A model generated the notes under the pieces. The model saw only the letters and a list, made by a program, of their open reading frames with translations. It had not been told where the DNA came from and did not search any database. The translations under genes and the position numbers were made by a program. A stretch of 23,077 nt of DNA from an uncultured Pedobacter sp. (GTDB lineage: Bacteria; Bacteroidota; Bacteroidia; Sphingobacteriales; Sphingobacteriaceae), in assembly GCF_946479715.1 (NCBI RefSeq), contig NZ_CAMLHF010000077.1, positions 1-23,077 on the forward strand, given 5' to 3'. Positions 6,858-15,441 of the stretch are shown here, in pieces; within the stretch, counting starts at the first letter, position 1; each line of letters starts with the position of its first letter.

Positions 6858-8747
6858 TTAGATCAGCTCAACGCTTCTGCTTACAAAAGCCGTTAATTCT
6901 GCTCCTGTTAACATTCCCTGAGCAAGCAAAGCTAAATCCACCGCTTGTTTAGCAAGCAGGTTCTGTTCTTCTTCGTTATCTGTTTTAAGAATCTTTCCAA
7001 TCAATTTATGGTTTCCATTAATGGCAACCTTATAGCTGTCGGGCATATTGCCATAAAAGCCCATTCCACCACCCATTTGAGCCATGTCCTTCATACGGCG
7101 CATAAACTCATCCATAGTTACAGTAACAGGTAACTCATCCGGATTTAAGCCCACTACCTCTACATGCATACCCGGTTTGGTTATTGCTTTTTCAAAAATG
7201 CTCGACACCGTTTTGCTTTGTTCTTCAGTAAGTACAGACTCAATAGCATCCCCTTTTTCAATTAATTTATCAGCTACACTCGAATCTACACGCTTTAAGG
7301 CAGTTTTTTCGAGCTTTTGCTCCAGGTGACTAACAAAGTGATTATCAATAGCAGAATTCATCAACAACACATCGTAATCCTTTTTGTTGGCCGATTGAAT
7401 AAAACTATCTTGTTTTGAAGGGTCGTTTGAGTAGATATAAACTACCTGCCCGTTTTTGTCCGTCTGGAAATCTTTAACTTTTTCATGGTATTCATCAAGC
7501 GTATAGTTTTCATTTTTGGTGTTTGTTAGCAATGCGAAATCTTTTGCTTTGTCATTAAATTTCTCTTCACTTACCATTCCGTATTTTACGAACAGACCAA
7601 TATCTCCCCACTTTTCTTCATACCCTTTACGGTCTTTGTTAAATAACTCCTGAAGTTTATCAGCTACCTTTTTAGTGATGTAGCTGTTGATTTTTTTAAC
7701 ATTACTATCTGCCTGTAAAAAGCTTCTTGAAACGTTCAAAGGAATATCTGGCGAGTCAATAACACCATGTAATAACATTAAGAATTCCGGTACAATATCT
7801 TTTACCTCATCAGTAATAAATACCTGGCGCGAGAATAACTTGATCTTATTGCGCTGCATATCAAAATCATTTTTCACTTTAGGGAAGTACAATACTCCGG
7901 TTAAGTTAAAAGGATAATCTACATTCAAATGGATCCAAAACAATGGATCTTCAGAAAATGGATACAACTGCTTGTAAAATGCAAGATAGTCTTCGTCTGA
8001 CAAATCTGCAGGTGCCTTAGTCCAGATCGGATTAGTCGTATTGATAATATTATCAACCTCTACTCCTATAGTTTTTGGTTTTCCCTCTTCATCTTCACCA
8101 TCTGGTTCCTGAACTGTTTTTGTTCCAAACTTAATTGGTACAGGTAAAAATTTACCATACTTATCCAGAATCTCTTCTATTTTATGGTTGTCTAAAAACT
8201 CTTCAGACTCTGCATTTATGTGGAGGATAATTTCAGTACCGCGTGTTGTTTTGCTTCCTGCAGTAATTTCAAACTCGGTGCTGCCATCACAAACCCATCT
8301 TGCCGGCTCTGCGCCTTCCTGATAGGATAACGTTTGGATCTCTACCAAATCAGAAACCATAAACGCCGAATAAAAGCCTAAACCAAACTTACCAATGATC
8401 TCATTAGCGTCTTTGGCGTCTTTAAATTTCTCTACAAACTCACTTGCGCCTGAAAATGCAACCTGATTAATATATTTTTTGATCTCCTCGGCAGTCATCC
8501 CCAAACCGTTATCGGTAATGGTAATGGTCTTCTTTTCTTTGTCAACAGCAACCTCAACCAAAGGGTTACCCAGCTCTCCGCTATACTGACCAAGGGCTGC
8601 TAAGCGTTTAATTTTTTGTACCGCATCAACGGCATTTGAAACAAGCTCTCTTAAAAAGATCTCGTTATCGGAATACAGGAATTTCTTGATGATTGGGAAA
8701 ATGTTCTCCGTGTGAATGGATATGGTTCCTTTTTCTTCTATGCTCAT
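6858..8747 (-). CDS. htpG: Molecular chaperone HtpG (bacterial Hsp90)
   Basis: HtpG is a cytosolic dimeric ATP-dependent chaperone. The 629-residue product is full length. The N-terminal GHKL ATPase domain shows ELVSNAVDA, TDNGLGMTAEEI and IGKFGLGFYSAFM, which are the three nucleotide-binding motifs. The middle domain includes FDMQRNKIKLFSRQVFITDE and LNVSRSFLQADSNVKKI, with the conserved Arg of the SR-type loop. The C-terminal dimerisation domain ends in VSRSVELI, without the eukaryotic MEEVD tail, as expected. It is transcribed alone, divergently from 8888, and ends in the terminator at 6790-6832. No clear promoter is visible: TAATTTG upstream is one base short of TAnnTTTG. A 13-base palindrome lies in the divergent gap. 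Confidence 0.98.
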   Translation of the reverse strand: MSIEEKGTISIHTENIFPIIKKFLYSDNEIFLRELVSNAVDAVQKIKRLAALGQYSGELGNPLVEVAVDKEKKTITITDNGLGMTAEEIKKYINQVAFSGASEFVEKFKDAKDANEIIGKFGLGFYSAFMVSDLVEIQTLSYQEGAEPARWVCDGSTEFEITAGSKTTRGTEIILHINAESEEFLDNHKIEEILDKYGKFLPVPIKFGTKTVQEPDGEDEEGKPKTIGVEVDNIINTTNPIWTKAPADLSDEDYLAFYKQLYPFSEDPLFWIHLNVDYPFNLTGVLYFPKVKNDFDMQRNKIKLFSRQVFITDEVKDIVPEFLMLLHGVIDSPDIPLNVSRSFLQADSNVKKINSYITKKVADKLQELFNKDRKGYEEKWGDIGLFVKYGMVSEEKFNDKAKDFALLTNTKNENYTLDEYHEKVKDFQTDKNGQVVYIYSNDPSKQDSFIQSANKKDYDVLLMNSAIDNHFVSHLEQKLEKTALKRVDSSVADKLIEKGDAIESVLTEEQSKTVSSIFEKAITKPGMHVEVVGLNPDELPVTVTMDEFMRRMKDMAQMGGGMGFYGNMPDSYKVAINGNHKLIGKILKTDNEEEQNLLAKQAVDLALLAQGMLTGAELTAFVSRSVELI

Positions 8748-8809
8748 ATGTTAACTCATTTTTAAGTACATAGGCTCACTATCAAGGGATGTTCCAAATT
8801 ACTTTTTGT

Positions 8810-8822
8810 TGTCAAATTGACA
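8810..8822. promoter_or_regulatory. Palindrome in the htpG/8888 divergent intergenic region
   Basis: TGTCAA-A-TTGACA is a perfect 6-base dyad around one base. It lies 63 bases upstream of the htpG start and 66 upstream of the start at 8888, close to the middle of a 140-base divergent gap. That position suits an operator for either gene. No regulator is identifiable. Confidence 0.35.
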
Positions 8823-8887
8823 GTAAGTAACATTTACACGACATCTTTTTTGTATACTTGAGTATCCTATGATCAACATCTCAACCA

Positions 8888-9868
8888 ATGAACATTGAAC
8901 TTTTTAAAAAGCTTTTCGAAGAGAACTGTATTTCCGAAGAATCATTCGAAAAGATCAAAAACGCCTCACGAGCCACCTTGTTTTCCTTGCACTGGGAGGT
9001 AAAAACTTTGCTTTACCTCGGTGTAATGCTGTTAAGTTCCGGCCTGGGCATTCTCATCTATAAAAACATAGATACAATTGGCCATCAGGTCATTTTATTA
9101 ATCATTGCAGCCATCAGTGCCGGATGCTTTTTTTACTGCTTTAAACATAAGAAGCCCTTTAGTAAAGAATTGATAAAATCTCCAAATTCATTTTTTGATT
9201 ACATCCTCCTGCTGGGCTGCCTTAGTTTTTTATCATTTGTTGGTTATTTACAATTCCAGTATACAATATTTGGCACTAACTACGGAATGGCAACTTTCAT
9301 CCCTATGGTGGCATTGTTTTATATCGCCTATGAGTTTGATCATCTTGGCATTTTAGCCATGGGGATCACTAATTTGGCCATTTGGATGGGAGTATCTGTA
9401 ACCCCAAAACAATTGTTACTAAACGCTGATTTTAGTAGCCAGACCGTTATATTTACTTACTTGTTTCTTGGCTTATTATTACTTCTTGCTGCTTACCTGA
9501 CTGTTTATTTTAACTTTAAAAAACACTTCAGGTTTACTTACCAGCATTTCGGTGTGCATCTTGCCTTTATATCCCTATTGGCAGGTTACTTCTTTTATTA
9601 TGATTCGGGCTTTTCATTTCTATTCATGGTTGCTCTGTTTGCTTTAGCCTTTTACATTTATAAAGATGCCATGAAACATCAGTCTTTCTACTTCCTGTTA
9701 CTGGTTGTTATTTATACCTATATAGCCATTAGCACCCTTGTAGTAAGGGGCCTTTTCGCGATGAAAGATGATGCATCAATGACTCTCTCGTTTATGTATT
9801 TTATTGCCTCCGCAATTGGTATTATATTTCTATTAATTAACCTCAACAAGAAAATTAAAGCCGCATGA
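8888..9868 (+). CDS. Polytopic membrane protein, DUF2157-like
   Basis: The 326-residue protein has a short amphipathic cytoplasmic N-terminus (LFKKLFEENCISEESFEKI) resembling the start of DUF2157 proteins, then about ten hydrophobic helices (for example TLLYLGVMLLSSGLGILIY, QVILLIIAAISAGCFFYCF and FLLINLNKKIKAA at the end). There are no catalytic motifs. It ends by overlapping the next gene in ATGA at 9865-9868, so the two are translationally coupled and probably work together in the inner membrane. A near-consensus TATACTTG (8853-8860) lies 27 bases before the ATG. Function is unknown; the DUF2157 assignment is by resemblance. Confidence 0.82.
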   Translation: MNIELFKKLFEENCISEESFEKIKNASRATLFSLHWEVKTLLYLGVMLLSSGLGILIYKNIDTIGHQVILLIIAAISAGCFFYCFKHKKPFSKELIKSPNSFFDYILLLGCLSFLSFVGYLQFQYTIFGTNYGMATFIPMVALFYIAYEFDHLGILAMGITNLAIWMGVSVTPKQLLLNADFSSQTVIFTYLFLGLLLLLAAYLTVYFNFKKHFRFTYQHFGVHLAFISLLAGYFFYYDSGFSFLFMVALFALAFYIYKDAMKHQSFYFLLLVVIYTYIAISTLVVRGLFAMKDDASMTLSFMYFIASAIGIIFLLINLNKKIKAA

Positions 9869-11043
9869 TTATTTATAACAACATTTGGCTGGCTAATTTA
9901 TTAATTAGAGAAGAAGCACAAAAAGCCCGCAAAGCTGACGCAATAAGCTTAGAGGAGCAAAAGAAAATAGAAGATAAATATCCTGTAGGATTTTATTCTC
10001 CTAATATTTTTATCAGAATAGGTCTGTTTATTCTAACCTGCATCATTGTTTCCTTTTCCATTGGATTATTAATGCTTATGGTAAGCGACACGAATGTTAT
10101 TGACAAATGGGGCTTTTCTTTATTTGTTGGGCTTCTTACCTACATAGCCCTTGAGGTAATGGTAAGAAAAAGTAATCACTTTAAATCAGGAGTTGATGAT
10201 GCCTTAATGTGGATTTCCGGAGGATTACTTTTAACTGCATTTATTATACTGCAAGCAGATTTCAACAGTGATTTCCCTTACTCACGCATTTCATTCTTTC
10301 TATGTTTATTAGCCCTGTACTATGCAATCCGCTTTACAGATATGTTAATGACTGCTATAAGCCTTTTTGCGCTTATAGCCACTATCTTTTTTGTTTGGAA
10401 AGACCTTTTTTCATGGGGGATGGCAACCATGCCCTTTTTAATGATGATCGTTTGTTCAGGAATTTATTTTTTATCCATGCGGAGCGTCGGAAAAAAAACT
10501 ACCCTCTATTACACCAACTGCTTGTATATAGTACAGATTGTAAGCTTGCTTGTTTTATATCTGGCGGGCAATTACTACGTGGTACAATCGCTTAGCCCCG
10601 CTGGCGAAGGCATTTACAATAGCGCCGAACCGGATCCTGTTCCTTTTGGATTTTTCTTCTGGGTATGGACGATCCTCATCCCCTTTATTTATTTAGGCCT
10701 TGGAATAAAAAACAAAGATGTAATCATATTACGAACAGGCCTGATCCTGGTAGCGGCAGCAGCATTTACTTTCAGAAACTACTACCACCTCATGCCAATT
10801 GAAGGCGCGCTTAGCATAGTCGGGATCATCCTTTTGGGGATTTGTTACATAGTAATGAAATACCTTAAAACACCTAAACACGGCTTCACCTATGAAGATT
10901 TAGAGGACGACAATTTTATGGATAAATTAAAAGTAGAATCGCTCATTGTATCTGAAACTTTCTCTGGCACCCAGCCTCAAGGAGACAATACCAGGTTTGG
11001 CGGCGGAGATTTTGGAGGTGGTGGCGCCAGTGGTAATTTCTAA
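9865..11043 (+). CDS. Polytopic membrane protein with C-terminal Gly-rich tail
   Basis: The 392-residue protein starts with a cytoplasmic helical segment (IREEAQKARKADAISLEEQK), then about ten membrane helices between residues 50 and 335, then a charged tail (TYEDLEDDNFMDKLKVESLI) and a final Gly-rich stretch, FGGGDFGGGGASGNF. The Gly-rich end closely resembles the tail of TPM-domain (YgcG-type) membrane proteins, although no TPM domain is present. Its start overlaps the stop of the previous DUF2157-like gene by four bases, so the two are likely partners. I recognise no enzymatic motif. Function is unknown. Confidence 0.82.
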   Translation: MIIYNNIWLANLLIREEAQKARKADAISLEEQKKIEDKYPVGFYSPNIFIRIGLFILTCIIVSFSIGLLMLMVSDTNVIDKWGFSLFVGLLTYIALEVMVRKSNHFKSGVDDALMWISGGLLLTAFIILQADFNSDFPYSRISFFLCLLALYYAIRFTDMLMTAISLFALIATIFFVWKDLFSWGMATMPFLMMIVCSGIYFLSMRSVGKKTTLYYTNCLYIVQIVSLLVLYLAGNYYVVQSLSPAGEGIYNSAEPDPVPFGFFFWVWTILIPFIYLGLGIKNKDVIILRTGLILVAAAAFTFRNYYHLMPIEGALSIVGIILLGICYIVMKYLKTPKHGFTYEDLEDDNFMDKLKVESLIVSETFSGTQPQGDNTRFGGGDFGGGGASGNF

Positions 11044-11080
11044 AGAAATCGTTATCTTGAGCTAACTTAATGCTTTAAAA

Positions 11081-11533
11081 ATGAATTCTTCCAAATTAAA
11101 AGCAATGCAAACCATACACCTTGCATTCTGTCTGGCTATAGTTGCAATGGCCGCAACTTCATATTTAACAGTTAAAGATCGTGTTTATCTGGATGCAGAT
11201 TTGAATCAGAATGATATATTCTTCCCGCTGTTTCCTTTGGTTGGTCTTGTTTCAATTGCATTAGGACAATTCTTGTTTAAAAAGCAATTATCCAACCTCC
11301 ATGAACGCTCTGCAGATGACAAGATCAATAAATACCAAGTGGCCTTTTTAATTCGTACAGCTCTTTTTGAACTCCCGGCACTGTTAAATATTGTTGGGTT
11401 TCTGGTAAGCGGCAACATTGTGTTTCTGATTGCAGGGGTTGTTTTCTTCATGCTCCTGGTATCGGCAAGGCCAAGCAAACAGGCAATTATTGAAGCCTTA
11501 AATCTGAACTATCCAGATACAGAAAAATTATAA
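11081..11533 (+). CDS. Small four-helix membrane protein, unknown function
   Basis: The 150-residue protein has four predicted membrane helices: about residues 9-27 (MQTIHLAFCLAIVAMAATSY), 45-65 (IFFPLFPLVGLVSIALGQFL), 88-108 and 109-127 (IVFLIAGVVFFMLLVSA). A polar tail follows. Helices 1 and 2 are joined by a short acidic loop. It follows the previous membrane-protein gene by 37 bases on the same strand and may share its transcript. Met9 (11105) is an alternative start. I recognise no named family. Confidence 0.75.
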   Translation: MNSSKLKAMQTIHLAFCLAIVAMAATSYLTVKDRVYLDADLNQNDIFFPLFPLVGLVSIALGQFLFKKQLSNLHERSADDKINKYQVAFLIRTALFELPALLNIVGFLVSGNIVFLIAGVVFFMLLVSARPSKQAIIEALNLNYPDTEKL

Positions 11534-11553
11534 TCGCATGATATATTTCTCTG

Positions 11554-11561
11554 TATCTTTG
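11554..11561 (+). promoter_or_regulatory. Candidate -7 promoter element of the M16 peptidase gene
   Basis: TATCTTTG is a perfect TAnnTTTG match ending 8 bases before the ATG at 11570. Transcription from it would start within a few bases of the start codon. There is no clear -33 TTG. Confidence 0.5.
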
Positions 11562-11569
11562 CACAATTA

Positions 11570-12799
11570 ATGGAATACAACGTTCACACCTTGCCTAATG
11601 GCATCCGCATACTTCATGTACCATCTGCATCAGCAATATCTCATGCCTGTATTATTATAAATAGTGGCTCCAGAGATGAGAACGATGAAAATGCAGGACT
11701 GGCCCATTTTATAGAGCATTTGATTTTTAAACGTACCGAGAAGCGCAGTACAAATCAAATACTAAACAGACTTGAAAGCGTTGGCGCAGACTTAAATGCT
11801 TACACAACAAAAGAGTATACATGCATCCATGCTTCATTTCTAAACCCTTATCTAGACAGAACCCTGGAGCTTTTTAACGATATTGTTTTTCATTCTACAT
11901 TTCCTGAAGATGAAATGGATAAAGAGAAAAGTGTGGTATTGGATGAAATAGCCTCTTACCTGGATCAGCCGGAAGAAGCTATTTATGACGATTTTGAGGA
12001 CATGGTATTTTCCGGACACGCACTTGGACGTAATATTCTTGGGACAACAGAAAGTGTAAGCAAAATCACCCAGAGAGACATCCATCAGTTTATAAAGGAA
12101 AACTATCATACCGATAAGATGGTAATTGCGGTATTAGGCAATTATTCTTTAAATAAGGTGGTAAAAGTTGGCGCAAAGCATTATTCAGAAATTCCGGCCA
12201 ACCTACATAAACCAACCAGGAACGCCCCACCAAAGGCTCCTGTTGTTACTAAAACATTTAATAAGCCAATCCAGCAAGCCCATGCAATGCTGGGTTCTCA
12301 TGCATATTCTTTACACCACCCTTATAAAACAGGTCTGTTATTATTAAATAACCTTCTTGGGGGCAATGGCATGAGTTCTATACTGAACCTTCAGATCAGG
12401 GAAAAGTATGGAATAGCCTATACCATTGAATCTGGCTATAGTCCATTAAGTGATACAGGTATTTTCACCCTTTATTTTGGCACGGATAAGGAAAAAGTAA
12501 ATAAGGCAAGTGCGCTTATTTTTAAAGAGCTGAAAAAGCTTCGCGATAATCATTTCAGCGAAGTACAACTCCAAAAAGCTAAGAATAAATTCATCGGACA
12601 GATTGCCCTGGGCGAAGAAAACCGAATCGGACTCATTATTTCTATGGCCAAAAGCCTTATCGACTACGATAAAATAGATGATCTCGAAACCGTTTTCAGC
12701 AAGATACAGGCGGTATCAACAACAGATATTGGTAATATTACCAATGAAATATTAGATGAAAGTAATCTTAGTGCCCTAACTTTTTATCCTTTAGGGTAA
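11570..12799 (+). CDS. M16-family zinc metallopeptidase (processing-peptidase-like)
   Basis: The 409-residue product has the inverted zinc motif HFIEH (His46, Glu49, His50). The third ligand is Glu126 (SVVLDEIASY), 76 residues after His50, which fits the family pattern HxxEH-x(74-76)-E. The catalytic half is followed by a second M16_C half (about residues 165-400), with the Gly-rich segment LLGGNGMSSILNLQIREKYG that aligns with the substrate-binding half of mitochondrial processing peptidase beta. No signal peptide is visible, so it is probably cytoplasmic. It is a complete, catalytically competent subunit; many bacterial M16 enzymes act as homodimers. The substrate is unknown. The def gene follows 18 bases later. 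Confidence 0.95.
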   Translation: MEYNVHTLPNGIRILHVPSASAISHACIIINSGSRDENDENAGLAHFIEHLIFKRTEKRSTNQILNRLESVGADLNAYTTKEYTCIHASFLNPYLDRTLELFNDIVFHSTFPEDEMDKEKSVVLDEIASYLDQPEEAIYDDFEDMVFSGHALGRNILGTTESVSKITQRDIHQFIKENYHTDKMVIAVLGNYSLNKVVKVGAKHYSEIPANLHKPTRNAPPKAPVVTKTFNKPIQQAHAMLGSHAYSLHHPYKTGLLLLNNLLGGNGMSSILNLQIREKYGIAYTIESGYSPLSDTGIFTLYFGTDKEKVNKASALIFKELKKLRDNHFSEVQLQKAKNKFIGQIALGEENRIGLIISMAKSLIDYDKIDDLETVFSKIQAVSTTDIGNITNEILDESNLSALTFYPLG

Positions 12800-12805
12800 T
12801 ATTTG

Positions 12806-12813
12806 TATTTTTG
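12806..12813 (+). promoter_or_regulatory. Candidate -7 promoter element of def
   Basis: TATTTTTG matches TAnnTTTG and ends 4 bases before the def ATG at 12818. It lies entirely in the 18-base gap after the M16 peptidase stop codon, so def could be transcribed both from here and by readthrough. Confidence 0.5.
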
Positions 12814-12817
12814 CAGA

Positions 12818-13384
12818 ATGAAGTTACCCATTGTAGCATACGGAGATCCGGTTTTGAAAAAAGTATGCGCTCCAATTGATGAGACATACCCGGATTTGGC
12901 ACAGCTAATCACCAATATGTTCGACACCATGTATAACGCAAGCGGTGTTGGCTTGGCAGCCCCTCAGATTGGGTTACCAATACGCCTGTTTATTGTTGAT
13001 ACCGGAGCTGATGAAAAAGATAAAAACCGTTTCAAAAAGGTATTTATCAATGCTGAAATTCTGGAAGAAACAGGAGAACCATGGGCTTTTAATGAAGGAT
13101 GCTTAAGTATTCCTGATATCAGAGAAGATGTGACCCGTAAACCTAATGTTCTTATTGAATATTATGATGAGAACTGGGAACTTCATACCGAAGAGTTCAC
13201 AGGCATGCCTGCGCGTGTTATTCAACACGAATACGACCATATAGAAGGTACTTTATTTACTGATAAATTAGGATTGTTGCGTAAAAGAATGCTCCAAAGC
13301 AAGCTGGATGCAATTTCTAAAGGCAACATAAAGGCCGATTATAAAATGCGTTTCCCTAATCAACACAAAGGTAAAAAGCGCTAA
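12818..13384 (+). CDS. def: Peptide deformylase
   Basis: Peptide deformylase removes the N-formyl group from new proteins using a bound Fe2+ or Zn2+. All three motifs are present: GVGLAAPQ (about residue 43), EGCLS with metal ligand Cys95, and QHEYDH with ligands His137 and His141 and catalytic Glu138. At 188 residues the length is normal. I chose the ATG at 12818 because the protein then begins MKLPIVAYGDPVLKKVC, the usual family start; an upstream TTG in frame at 12803 would add five unconserved residues and overlaps the candidate promoter. The C-terminus is basic. The stop codon overlaps that of the convergent gene at 13381. Confidence 0.97.
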   Translation: MKLPIVAYGDPVLKKVCAPIDETYPDLAQLITNMFDTMYNASGVGLAAPQIGLPIRLFIVDTGADEKDKNRFKKVFINAEILEETGEPWAFNEGCLSIPDIREDVTRKPNVLIEYYDENWELHTEEFTGMPARVIQHEYDHIEGTLFTDKLGLLRKRMLQSKLDAISKGNIKADYKMRFPNQHKGKKR

Positions 13385-14022
13385 TTATCGGCGCTTCTAC
13401 TCTTATCCCCTTTAAAGATAGATTGCATTAGTTTGCCCCATGCAAATGGATTAAGCAAAGGATTAGTCTGAACCATGTTCTTATTTAGCGACCTTTCATG
13501 ATTTGTTCTGAAATTCGTACTCTGAATTTCACCACCATCTCTTGGAAGCGTTTGCATTAAACCAGACAGGCTTTCTTGTGACAGGTTTTTAGCGGCAATG
13601 GCATAATCATCATCCGCTATCTTCATAGACATAAAATCCCTCGTGAACTCCTCCACAGTTGCCCAGGGATAAACCCGAACAGTGGGAAGGTTTATGATCT
13701 CGGCTTTCAGCTTAATCATGGCCGTATACTTGGTGTCATTAATTACAGAGGGAACCGCTAAAAGCAAGTCTTTATAACCTACGGCAGTATACAAAATTGT
13801 ATCTCCGGGATGGGCTATAAAAGAAAAGAATCCTTTATAATTGGCAGCATAACGCTGCTCCTTGTTCGATAAATTTGTAACCGTAACATAAGGCACAACA
13901 GTATTACTATCCACATCGGTAATAATTCCGGAAAATTGGATCAATTTCTTATCCGTAGTTATTTGCTGTGCAAATACCGAAGAAACGAAAAGAAGCAATA
14001 TTAAGGTGAACGAATACTTCAT
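13381..14022 (-). CDS. Secreted carboxypeptidase-regulatory-like domain protein
   Basis: The 213-residue product has a clean signal peptide (residues 1-18, ending SSVFA). Residues of about 28-105 form a CarboxypepD_reg-like beta-sandwich (FSGIITDVDSNTVVPYVTVT, then GFFSFIAHPGDTILYTAVGY), the same module that begins many SusC/TonB-dependent receptors. Here it is followed only by a 100-residue helical, polar tail and no barrel. It is therefore a periplasmic or surface protein of unknown function, of a kind common in Bacteroidota. It stands alone on the minus strand, convergent with def, and its stop codon (TAG) overlaps def's by three bases. A perfect TAATTTTG element lies 4 bases before its ATG. 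Confidence 0.85.
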   Translation of the reverse strand: MKYSFTLILLLFVSSVFAQQITTDKKLIQFSGIITDVDSNTVVPYVTVTNLSNKEQRYAANYKGFFSFIAHPGDTILYTAVGYKDLLLAVPSVINDTKYTAMIKLKAEIINLPTVRVYPWATVEEFTRDFMSMKIADDDYAIAAKNLSQESLSGLMQTLPRDGGEIQSTNFRTNHERSLNKNMVQTNPLLNPFAWGKLMQSIFKGDKSRSADN

Positions 14023-14026
14023 GTTA

Positions 14027-14034
14027 CAAAATTA
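14027..14034 (-). promoter_or_regulatory. Candidate -7 promoter element of the CarboxypepD_reg-like gene
   Basis: On the minus strand these bases read TAATTTTG and end 4 bases before the ATG at 14022 (TAAC lies between). This predicts a leaderless transcript. A TTTT run, not TTG, lies near the -33 position. Confidence 0.5.
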
Positions 14035-14076
14035 GCTGTATTTGGTAAAACGGCTAGTTAAATAGTGTTAAATCGT

Positions 14077-14322
14077 TTATACTGGTTCAGCTAAATTTAT
14101 AGCTACTACTGAGGTAATTTGTGGTACTGCCTTCATAATTGCTTGTTCAATGCCCGCTTTCATTGTCATAAAGCTCATTTTGCAGGATCCGCAGTTACCT
14201 AATAATTTTAATTTAACTACATTCTCCGGCGTAATCTCTTCAATCGCAACGTCTCCACCATCCGCTATTAAATACGGACGAATGGTCTCTAATGCCTGCT
14301 CTACTTGTTCTGTTAAATTCAT
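14077..14322 (-). CDS. NifU-like C-terminal (Nfu) domain Fe-S scaffold/carrier
   Basis: The 81-residue protein is a stand-alone Nfu domain. It begins with the helix EQVEQALETIRPYLIADGGD, which contains the family's DGGD turn, and carries the CxxC cluster-binding pair Cys44 and Cys47 (GNCGSCKMS). Nfu proteins assemble or carry 4Fe-4S clusters, two monomers sharing one cluster through their CxxC motifs. The gene lies 37 bases downstream of the Mrp-type ATPase on the same strand with no promoter between, so the two form an Fe-S trafficking operon. This pairing matters because the Mrp protein lacks its own CxxC. Confidence 0.94.
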   Translation of the reverse strand: MNLTEQVEQALETIRPYLIADGGDVAIEEITPENVVKLKLLGNCGSCKMSFMTMKAGIEQAIMKAVPQITSVVAINLAEPV

Positions 14323-14359
14323 TGGTTATATTTTATTAAAGTATAAAAATAGTAAATTT

Positions 14360-15436
14360 TTAGCAATTAGCAGTTTGTGCATTATTTATAGCTACCTGTT
14401 GAGCTACTCTTCCTGCTATTTCTGCGAATGCTCCAGAAAGCACACTCTCTGTATTTAAGGCTATAGGCGCTCCATTATCTCCTGCTTCTGCAATACTTTG
14501 TACAATTGGAATTTCACCTAAAAATGGCACATCAAAAGATTTTGCCAATTCTTTACCTCCATCTTTACCAAAAATATAATACTTATTCTCTGGCAATTCT
14601 TCAGGTGTAAAATAAGCCATATTTTCGACAACTCCTAAAACAGGAATATTTATGCCCGGCATTTTAAACATAGCTAAACCTTTCCTGGTATCAGCTAAAG
14701 CCACCTGCTGAGGAGTAGTAACAATAACAGCTCCGGTAATTGGAAAGCTCTGCGTAATGGTGATGTGGATATCTCCGGTACCCGGAGGAAGATCTACAAT
14801 CAGGTAATCAAGCTCTCCCCAATCGGCATCATTAAACAACTGCTTTACCGCATTCGAAGCCATTGGTCCGCGCCACGGCACTGGCTGATCAGGATCAGCA
14901 AAAAAACCTAGCGACAGCAACTTTATCCCGTACTTCTCAATCGGCAAGATAAGGGTCTTACCTTCTTCAGTTTCCCTGGCACTTGGCTTTGCACCAACCA
15001 GATCAAACATTGTTGGTACAGAGGGCCCGTAAATATCCGCATCTATCAAGCCAACCTTAGCCCCGTCAGCCGCTAAAGACACAGCAAGATTACTTGCAAC
15101 AGTAGATTTCCCTACACCACCTTTTCCAGATGAAACCAGAATAATATTTCTGATGTCTTTTAACTGGGTACTATCCATTGGCTTGGTTACCCTCGAAGTA
15201 ATATTGATACTCACCTCTGCCTCCTGACTAACAAAATGTTTAATCGAGTTAAGGCATGCATTCTTAAGCATATCCTTCATAGGACACGCAGGAGTAGTCA
15301 ATTCTAAGGTAAAACTTACGTTCTTATCTTCTATTTTTAAATCTTTGATCATGTTCAAAGTCACCAGATCTTTTTTAAGATCAGGATCTTCAACATTTCT
15401 CAAGGCAGCAAGGACTTGTTCTGGGCTAATAATCAT
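14360..15436 (-). CDS. Mrp/NBP35-family P-loop ATPase, Fe-S carrier (apbC-like)
   Basis: The 358-residue product has an N-terminal MIP18/DUF59 domain (residues 1 to about 85, with TPACPMKDML) and a Mrp/NBP35 ATPase domain with the deviant Walker A GKGGVGKS (residues 104-111), then DADIYGPSVP and LPPGTGDIHI. The family transfers Fe-S clusters to apoproteins. The usual CxxC that follows the ENM segment is absent: the sequence runs ENMAYFTPEELPENKYYIFG, with no Cys there. I recall the same replacement in other Bacteroidota Mrp proteins. I start at 15436 (MIISPEQ) rather than 15472 because the candidate promoter at 15442-15449 lies between them and the extra 12 residues are not conserved. The Nfu gene follows by 37 bases. 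Confidence 0.95.
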   Translation of the reverse strand: MIISPEQVLAALRNVEDPDLKKDLVTLNMIKDLKIEDKNVSFTLELTTPACPMKDMLKNACLNSIKHFVSQEAEVSINITSRVTKPMDSTQLKDIRNIILVSSGKGGVGKSTVASNLAVSLAADGAKVGLIDADIYGPSVPTMFDLVGAKPSARETEEGKTLILPIEKYGIKLLSLGFFADPDQPVPWRGPMASNAVKQLFNDADWGELDYLIVDLPPGTGDIHITITQSFPITGAVIVTTPQQVALADTRKGLAMFKMPGINIPVLGVVENMAYFTPEELPENKYYIFGKDGGKELAKSFDVPFLGEIPIVQSIAEAGDNGAPIALNTESVLSGAFAEIAGRVAQQVAINNAQTANC

Positions 15437-15441
15437 TGTTA

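Noticed and set aside
12803..12817. TTG at 12803 as the start of peptide deformylase
   Set aside because: It adds five residues not typical of the family and lies inside the candidate promoter; the ATG at 12818 gives the standard N-terminus.
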